NCBI GenBank assembly: GCA_017616775.1
Contig: JAFZXM010000033.1
Location: 1 to 39,919, forward strand
DNA length: 39,919 bases
Origin: Bacteroidales bacterium
GTDB taxonomy: Bacteria > Bacteroidota > Bacteroidia > Bacteroidales > WCHB1-69
Direction of reading: 5' to 3'
Part shown: positions 35,036-39,919 of the stretch, piece after piece
How positions within the stretch are numbered: the first letter of the stretch is position 1
How the letters are laid out: each line of letters starts with the position of its first letter
Program-made: the position numbers and the translations under genes
Notes under the pieces: model-generated
What the model was told of the DNA's origin: nothing
Databases searched by the model: none
The model's input: only the letters and a program-made list of their open reading frames with translations

Positions 35036-36061
35036 TTATTTTTTAAGAAATGTAAATCCGTAAAAGTTCTTAAGAGCAATAGCGGTACCTCTGGCTACGG
35101 CCTTCAACGGGTCGTCGGCTACATGAACCGGCAGTTTGGTTTTAAGGTTAATACGTTTATCCAAACCTCTCAGCAAGGCGCCACCGCCGGCTAAATAGAT
35201 ACCGGTTTTGAAAATATCGGCAGATAATTCAGGCGGAGTACGTTCCAATGCGTTCATTATCGCTACCTCTATTTGTGAAATGGAAGCATCCAATGCTACG
35301 GCTATTTCTTGATGAGATATCATTACCGCTTTAGGAATACCTGTAATAATATCGCTACCTCTCACCTCATACAATGGAGGAATATCATCAATGTCGGATA
35401 AAGCGGCACCTACGTTGATTTTTATCAATTCGGCGGTTCTTAATCCTATAGCCAAATTATGTTCTTTTCTCATATAGTCCATGATATCTGCATTGAACTC
35501 GTCACCGGCTGTTTTAATGGATTTGTTGCTGATAATACCACCCAATGCGATAACGGCTATTTCACTGGTACCACCACCGATATCAACTACCATGTTGCCT
35601 GTGGGTTCCAATACATTAAGTCCTATTCCTATAGCGGCGGCCATAGGCTCGTGCAGTAATCGTATTTCTTTGGCTCCTGCTTGTTCGGCGGAATCTCTAA
35701 CAGCTCTTTCTTCCACTTCGGTGATACCGGAAGGAATACATACTACCATTCTTAACGAAGGAGGGAGTAATATTTTTTGTTTTTGATTGAGCATATTCAA
35801 AAACTCTATTATCATCAATTCTGCTGCCTGAAAATCTGCAATAACGCCGTCACGCAAAGGGCGAATTACTTTGATATCGTCGGGTGCTTTACCTTCCATA
35901 AGCATGGCTCTTTCGCCTACGGCTTCCAATTTGCCGGTGTTACGATTAATGGCTACTATTGACGGTTGATCCACAATGACCTTATCGTTATGAATAATAA
36001 GCGTATTGGCTGTTCCAAGGTCGATTGCTATTTCTTTGGTGAAAAATGAAAATAATCCCAT
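35036..36061 (-). CDS. mreB: Rod-shape-determining actin homologue MreB
   Basis: A 341-aa bacterial actin that forms membrane-bound filaments and guides peptidoglycan synthesis for rod shape. The phosphate-1 motif IDLGTANTLI is at residues 13-22. VVCIPSGITEVEERAV, the phosphate-2 region VVDIGGGTSEIAVIALGGI, and the adenosine motif YLAGGGALLRGLDKRI are all present. The N-terminal MGLFSFFTKE is an amphipathic membrane-binding segment. It follows purH after 57 bp, as is common in Bacteroidota, but a strong terminator comes right after and mreC/mreD are not downstream. Confidence 0.97.
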   Translation of the reverse strand: MGLFSFFTKEIAIDLGTANTLIIHNDKVIVDQPSIVAINRNTGKLEAVGERAMLMEGKAPDDIKVIRPLRDGVIADFQAAELMIIEFLNMLNQKQKILLPPSLRMVVCIPSGITEVEERAVRDSAEQAGAKEIRLLHEPMAAAIGIGLNVLEPTGNMVVDIGGGTSEIAVIALGGIISNKSIKTAGDEFNADIMDYMRKEHNLAIGLRTAELIKINVGAALSDIDDIPPLYEVRGSDIITGIPKAVMISHQEIAVALDASISQIEVAIMNALERTPPELSADIFKTGIYLAGGGALLRGLDKRINLKTKLPVHVADDPLKAVARGTAIALKNFYGFTFLKK

Positions 36062-36118
36062 GTTTGTTATTTTTTATTAGCGAGTATTTTACGATATGAT
36101 GTTAAAAAAGGTTTCGTT

Positions 36119-37699
36119 TTAGTGTTTAAAATGACGTCTTCCTGTGAATACCATGGCGATATTGAATTCATTGCAGGCTGCTATTACTTCATTATCGCGT
36201 ATGCTGCCTCCGGGTTGAACTATATATTTGATGCCATATTTATTACAAGCTTCCACGCTGTCTTTAAACGGGAAGAAAGCATCGGAAACCAGAACGGATT
36301 CTTTTATTGAGCAATTCTCTTTTAAATTAAAGCGGGGAATGGTAAGACGTTGTAAACTGTCAATTCTATTGGGCTGACCCATACCGGCGCCGGTAAGCCA
36401 GTAGGCTCCGTCTGATGTTTGTGATACTAATGCCATAGCATTGCTTTTGAGATATTTGCATGCTTGTGTGCCGAATGTTGCCAAATCCAATTGTTGAGCG
36501 GAAAAGAGTTTATCGGTAACAGGGCGGAATTCCATATCTGTGCCTTCGTCTTCTTCTTGCACCAAAATACCTCCGTTGATGGAGCGATAAACTTTTTCTT
36601 TAGTTATTTGCGGTTTAACGGGTGTTACCAAAACACGCAAATTCTTTTTGTTGGCAAGAATGTTTAAAGCTTCTTGTGTGTAAGAGGGCGCAATGATTAT
36701 TTCAATGAATTTTTTGGCAAACCATGAGGCTGTTTCTGCCGTGATTTCGCAAGTAAAACACACTATGCCTCCATAGGCACTGACGGGATCGCCTGCCCAA
36801 GCCAATTCCAGAGCTTTCATAGGATTGTCGGCAACGGCCAAACCACAAGGGTTAAGATGTTTAACCACAGATACGGCAACCTTGTTTTCTATGTGTTTTA
36901 CAGCATGATAAGCATCACTTGCGGCTTTCCATGCCGCATCGGCATCCAACAGATTGTTGTAAGATATTTCTTTCCCTTGCAAACAAGGGGAATTGGCCAG
37001 GGTAATATCGGTGTTGGTATTGGAAAACGGATAAAAAACAGCTTTTTGATGTGGATTTTCTCCATAACGAAGTTGTTTTCCTTGAGTAAGGCTTATTTTT
37101 TCACTTTCTGTATTATTTTGGTTAAAATAATTGAAAATGGCGGAATCGTAATGAGAAGAGGTGTCAAATGCTTTTCGGGCAAATTCACGCCTTTGTTCCA
37201 ATGAAGTTTCATTGCCTTGCGATGAAAGAATTTGAATGAGCTCATCATATTGATGACGGGAACTGACAATGAATACATCTGCATAATTTTTTGCCGCAGC
37301 ACGGATTAATGAAATGCCGCCTATATCTATTTTTTCTATAATAGATTGATTATCATTAGTCTGTTTGACAGTTTGTTCAAAAGGATACAAATCCACTATT
37401 ACTAAATCTATGGGAGGAATATTGTATTTCCGAGCCTGGTTTAAATCTTCTTCTTCATTCCGGCGATACAATATGCCGCCCATAACGGATGGATGTAATG
37501 TTTTCACCCGCCCCCCGAAAATGGAAGGGTATCCTGTGAGATTTTCTATTGCGGTAACTTCAAATCCTGAATTTTTAAGATATTCATATGTGCCGCCGGT
37601 AGAAAAAATATGAATATCCAGATTTTGTAATAAACGGGCTATGGTATCTATTTTTTCTTTGTTAAAAACGGAAATTAAGGCATTATGTATTTGTTTCAT
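36119..37699 (-). CDS. purH: Bifunctional AICAR transformylase / IMP cyclohydrolase
   Basis: Performs the last two steps of IMP synthesis. The N-terminal MGS-like IMP cyclohydrolase domain begins NALISVFNKEKIDTIARLLQ and includes STGGTYEYLKNSG and GGRVKTLHPSVMGGIL. The C-terminal transformylase domain has LRYGENPHQKAVFYPF, KHLNPCGLAVADNP, SAYGGIVCF, and the late DAFFPFKDSVEACNKYGIKYIVQPGGSIRDNEVI segment. At 526 aa it is complete, slightly longer than the usual 505-515. It has its own promoter and drives mreB downstream. A candidate small RNA terminates just upstream of its promoter. Confidence 0.97.
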   Translation of the reverse strand: MKQIHNALISVFNKEKIDTIARLLQNLDIHIFSTGGTYEYLKNSGFEVTAIENLTGYPSIFGGRVKTLHPSVMGGILYRRNEEEDLNQARKYNIPPIDLVIVDLYPFEQTVKQTNDNQSIIEKIDIGGISLIRAAAKNYADVFIVSSRHQYDELIQILSSQGNETSLEQRREFARKAFDTSSHYDSAIFNYFNQNNTESEKISLTQGKQLRYGENPHQKAVFYPFSNTNTDITLANSPCLQGKEISYNNLLDADAAWKAASDAYHAVKHIENKVAVSVVKHLNPCGLAVADNPMKALELAWAGDPVSAYGGIVCFTCEITAETASWFAKKFIEIIIAPSYTQEALNILANKKNLRVLVTPVKPQITKEKVYRSINGGILVQEEDEGTDMEFRPVTDKLFSAQQLDLATFGTQACKYLKSNAMALVSQTSDGAYWLTGAGMGQPNRIDSLQRLTIPRFNLKENCSIKESVLVSDAFFPFKDSVEACNKYGIKYIVQPGGSIRDNEVIAACNEFNIAMVFTGRRHFKH

Positions 37700-37739
37700 A
37701 TTATATATGAATGGTTAACAATGATTTATAATTTAAATG

Positions 37740-37753
37740 CTATCAAATGATAG
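37740..37753. promoter_or_regulatory. Perfect palindrome at the purH transcription start
   Basis: CTATCAAATGATAG (6-bp arms, 2-nt centre) lies just downstream of the purH -7 element, close to the predicted transcription start. It could be an operator, although no regulator is known. Confidence 0.4.
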
Positions 37754-37759
37754 TATTGG

Positions 37760-37767
37760 CAAAAATA
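37760..37767 (-). promoter_or_regulatory. -7 promoter element for purH
   Basis: The minus strand reads TATTTTTG, an exact TAnnTTTG match, about 60 bp before the purH start. Confidence 0.55.
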
Positions 37768-37869
37768 CACTAATTTTTGAAGACATGTAATATTTAAAAA
37801 AAATATTTTCAGACTATGTAAAAAAAATGCTGAAAAGTTCAACAAACCGGTTTATGCTTACAAAACCGA

Positions 37870-38038
37870 TATAAAAACATCTCCCTGACAAAAGTCAGGG
37901 AGATGTGGAGTTTTATCCGTAAAAGTGATTGTCAACGTTGATTTTTTGCAAGGCGTATTGATAATCTCCTAAATACAACAAATAAATGCAACTTTATCAC
38001 AAAGGAGAATAGGATTTTTTTGCGGATAATAAAAAAGT
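37870..38038 (-). ncRNA. Candidate structured small RNA with its own terminator
   Basis: About 170 nt on the minus strand with no coding potential. A -7 match (TATGTTTG at plus 38045-38052) would start it near 38038, and a perfect 13-bp hairpin with a U5 tail (37877-37906) ends it. Between them, CGGATAA (38023-38029) pairs with TTATCCG (37913-37919) to close the element. Inside, TCTCCT/AGGAGA (37965-37970, 38003-38008) and TGATAA/TTATCA (37959-37964, 37994-37999) pair in a crossing order, which would make a pseudoknot. I do not recognise a family. A 6S-type RNA is conceivable but the fold does not clearly match. Confidence 0.45.
37877..37906 (-). terminator. Strong terminator upstream of the purH promoter
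   Basis: ACATCTCCCTGAC and GTCAGGGAGATGT form a perfect 13-bp stem around an AAAA loop. On the minus strand it is followed by TTTTT. No protein gene ends here, so it must end a non-coding transcript or insulate purH. Confidence 0.75.
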
Positions 38039-38044
38039 TTTCAA

Positions 38045-38052
38045 CAAACATA
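38045..38052 (-). promoter_or_regulatory. Possible -7 element for the candidate small RNA
   Basis: The minus strand reads TATGTTTG, matching TAnnTTTG. It overlaps the promoter region of the plus-strand lipoprotein cluster, so the two would be divergent and close together. Confidence 0.4.
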
Positions 38053-38054
38053 TT

Positions 38055-38081
38055 TTTGTATTGTTTTTTTTTGTATATTTG
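38055..38081 (+). promoter_or_regulatory. Promoter of the tandem lipoprotein cluster
   Basis: TTTG (38055-38058), a 15-bp spacer, then TATATTTG (38074-38081). The leader to the first ATG (38258) is about 170 nt and holds an inverted repeat ATTCATAG (38175-38182) / CTATGAAT (38196-38203). Confidence 0.65.
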
Positions 38082-38257
38082 CAACGTGAAAATGGTTAAG
38101 TCAAGAGACCATTGGATAAATTAGTAAGTTCTTGGCTCCAAAAACAAGAAAGGAGTGGATTTTATAGGCTTGATATTCATAGAAAAAAGAAATCGCTATG
38201 AATGGAGAGTGAAAGAAAGATATCAAAAGATTCCTTCAACTATCAAAAATTCTTAAA

Positions 38258-38788
38258 ATGAATAAGTTTAAATAAATAGTCTTATTGACCGTTTTATCAA
38301 GCATGACAACAATAGGGTGTAAGAAAGATTTACTCCCTCCGCAGGAAAAAACACAAAAAAATATAATAATAGGTGGAAATATTGTTTCAGACGACTTGGA
38401 TATGTCTTATTTACCTTATCAACAATATGTTATAGCAGAATATTTTGGTGAATTAATAGAAATGCTTATCAATATGCCGGATACAATAAATGAGAACGAT
38501 TATTATATTTTACAAGCAGGATATATAAATGATAGTGTATTATTCTATGGATATGTCACACCCTATTCGGAATATTATAATGATAGTATATTTGATGATA
38601 CTGAAACAAATCCTTATGCAGATGCTGACACTTTTACCAACGAAAACATGGTTTACGGGCATTTAAGAATTAAAACACGGAATGCAAATAGGTTAGAACG
38701 CCGGGTGAAAAGAAAAACAGATCAAGGATATGTAGTGACCATTTACAAGCGAAATAATGTCTATTATGTAACGGCAACACATAATTAA
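38258..38788 (+). CDS. Putative lipoprotein with an in-frame TAA in its signal peptide
   Basis: The signal peptide is readable from ATG 38258: MNKFK, then TAA (38273-38275), then IVLLTVLSSMTTIGCKKD. It looks like a normal lipoprotein signal (lipobox TIGC) with codon 6 replaced by a stop. The rest of the frame is open to 38788, 167 codons if started at TTG 38285. The body contains NDSVLFYGYVTPYSEYYNDS and a C-terminal block of TDQGYVVTIYKRNNVYYVTATHN type that recurs in the next gene. No function is recognised. It may be a recent pseudogene, a variant under phase control, or a sequencing error. Codon use is more AT-rich than the housekeeping genes. Confidence 0.6.
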
Positions 38789-38810
38789 AAATAATTAAAA
38801 ATAATATATC

Positions 38811-39305
38811 ATGAGAAAGAAAGATTTAATCATTCTATCGTTAATAATAGTAATGAACGGATTATTTGCAAGCGGTAATGCTTGTTTTGTAAGTTCTCCT
38901 ACAAGTATTGTTGTTTTCAAAACGTCAGATATGACAATTAAAATGAATAAAGATACCTTATTAAAGCATGCTTGTTTAAAGAGTGAAAAATGGAAAATGA
39001 ATCATCTTATCGGTGCAATTATGTTAGAGTTTCAAATAAACAAAAAAGAAAAGGGTTACTGGTCGATATATATATTTTCTTCCGATAGTATGTATATGTA
39101 CTATGGAGAATTTGATAAAGATAGTTTATTGAAAAACATAAAAGCAGATGCGAATGAATATATGGATGAACTGACGGTCTCCAACCGTACAAGCTTATCA
39201 ACAATATCTGAATGGATATGGCAACAAACAGAGAAAGGGTATATGGTGACCATGGAAATGAAAAATAAAAGAAAATATATATGTAAAATTTTAAAAAATA
39301 ATTAA
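38811..39305 (+). CDS. Secreted small protein related to the flanking lipoproteins
   Basis: A 164-aa protein with an intact signal peptide (MRKKDLIILSLIIVMNGLFA, cleavage likely after SGNA or nearby). Its C-terminus, ISEWIWQQTEKGYMVTMEM followed by KYICKI, parallels the first gene (GYVVTIYKRNNVYYV) and the start of the same block in the third gene (EEIMEWAHTQIEHGKIV). The middle has WSIYIFSSDSMYMYYGEFDKDSLLKNI, comparable with the strand-rich middle of the neighbours. No family is recognised. It starts 22 bp after the first gene, so they share a transcript. Confidence 0.65.
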   Translation: MRKKDLIILSLIIVMNGLFASGNACFVSSPTSIVVFKTSDMTIKMNKDTLLKHACLKSEKWKMNHLIGAIMLEFQINKKEKGYWSIYIFSSDSMYMYYGEFDKDSLLKNIKADANEYMDELTVSNRTSLSTISEWIWQQTEKGYMVTMEMKNKRKYICKILKNN

Positions 39306-39306
39306 A

Positions 39307-39744
39307 ATGAGAAAAATAAAATTTTTTTGAGTCTTTATCTTTATTATTGCAATGATAGGATGTAAAAAAGATATTGAGGAACAAGTCTTAACTAATCCTG
39401 AAAAAATGCACAAATTTAATATAGAACAATATGACGTTGAATTATTATCTATAAACGATTTTCCTTTTGAATATGCTATAAGTGTTTTGTACGAGTCGGA
39501 TTTTTATGAATTTATGAATTCTATATTATCAGTGAATCCTGATAGAGGAAGTTTTATTATTAAGTTACAAGAAAATAAAATATATTATGCTTATTTAAAT
39601 ACTGTTTTGGAATCAGAAGGGAATGGAAATATTATAGTGCAATATGGGTTGGTAGAAGATTCTTCTTTTGTTTCCTCTAATTTTGAAGAAATAATGGAGT
39701 GGGCACATACTCAAATAGAGCATGGTAAAATAGTATCTAGGTAG
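39307..39744 (+). CDS. Putative lipoprotein with an in-frame TGA in its signal peptide and a shortened end
   Basis: From ATG 39307 the frame reads MRKIKFF, TGA (39328-39330), then VFIFIIAMIGCKKD, again a lipoprotein signal (lipobox MIGC) broken by a stop. The remaining frame is open to 39744; counted from ATG 39352 it is 130 aa. GCKKD after the lipobox matches the first gene exactly. The shared C-terminal block begins (EEIMEWAHTQIEHGKIVS) but stops before the VTIY-type strand seen in the other two, so the 3' end is also shortened or replaced. The start lies 1 bp after the second gene. Function unknown. Confidence 0.55.
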
Positions 39745-39919
39745 ATCATCAATTAACAGAGAATATATTGATGAATTTGATTATCTTACAGAAATGGGAG
39801 AACCTGCACCCAATCTGATAGATTTAGGAAAAGAATTAGGATTAGAAATCGGACAAAAATATCCAGGAAAAGAGGTGTTAGTAGAATTACTAACTAATTA
39901 TGAAAAAACTAATAAAATA
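39734..39919 (+). CDS. Open frame running off the right edge
   Basis: In a frame different from the third lipoprotein, sequence is open from 39734 to the last base. It reads NREYIDEFDYLTEMGEPAPN and continues LIDLGKELGLEIGQKYPG, with balanced, coding-like amino acid content. An ATG is at 39794. It may be the start of another gene, or the displaced end of a larger protein that was recombined behind the third lipoprotein. No family is recognised. Confidence 0.35.

Noticed and set aside
37837..38050. TTCAACA-type words as specific DnaA boxes
   Set aside because: The same words occur here and near 4.07 kb, away from the skew switch, so they are not specific enough to prove an origin.

Overview
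The window looks like a chromosomal segment of a low-GC Bacteroidota, most likely a Bacteroidales-like anaerobe. Four things point there: a type IX secretion C-terminal sorting domain at the left edge, a fused secDF gene, the DUF4271-hemD-rnpA and purH-mreB neighbourhoods, and many copies of the Bacteroidota promoter (-7 TAnnTTTG, sometimes with -33 TTTG). Almost all of it is conserved housekeeping sequence. Accessory sequence appears only at the right edge.

Layout. 1-0.3 kb: 3' end of a secreted T9SS substrate. 0.9-6.8 kb (minus): bifunctional nuclease, DUF4271, hemD, rnpA, then secDF. 7.1-9.3 kb: a MATE exporter (plus) and a convergent lipoprotein. 9.5-13.5 kb (minus): HU and a 29-residue basic protein (not in a long ORF), a terminator, then rng, DUF4159, hslR and an SDR. 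13.8-19.2 kb (plus): topA with an unusual leader, an arginase-fold protein lacking metal ligands, an SDR and comF. 19.2-19.8 kb (minus): a membrane-anchored AraC regulator. 20.0-24.9 kb (plus): a five-gene membrane-bound heterodisulfide-reductase-like cluster. 24.9-25.4 kb: a roughly 20% GC gap. 25.4-33.3 kb: nadA, mnmA (minus), an HATPase, ybeY (apparently frameshifted), mnmG, a U32/TrhP-like protein, ssb and DUF2461. 33.3-37.7 kb (minus): an HhH protein, ccsA, mreB and purH. 37.9-38.05 kb (minus): a candidate structured small RNA. 38.3-39.9 kb: tandem related lipoproteins, two with an in-frame stop in the signal peptide.

The most important inference is that the chromosome origin may lie here. 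Hand-sampled plus-strand composition is C-rich to neutral left of about 25 kb and G-rich to neutral to the right, whichever strand is coding. The switch falls in the AT-rich gap at 24.9-25.4 kb. Two parS-like palindromes flank mnmG at 28.5 and 30.4 kb. The second system worth attention is the Hdr-like cluster (HdrC, HdrB, HdrA, HdrC, HdrED-type), which has a membrane cytochrome-type module and no hydrogenase, flavin-oxidoreductase or methanogenic partner beside it.

Functional themes: tRNA wobble U34 modification (mnmA, mnmG, a TrhP-like U32 protein), RNA processing (rnpA, rng, ybeY), DNA topology and protection (topA, HU, ssb), envelope (secDF, mreB, ccsA) and NAD, purine and haem synthesis (nadA, purH, hemD). 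All calls come from reading motifs by eye. No database search, fold prediction or skew calculation was run.
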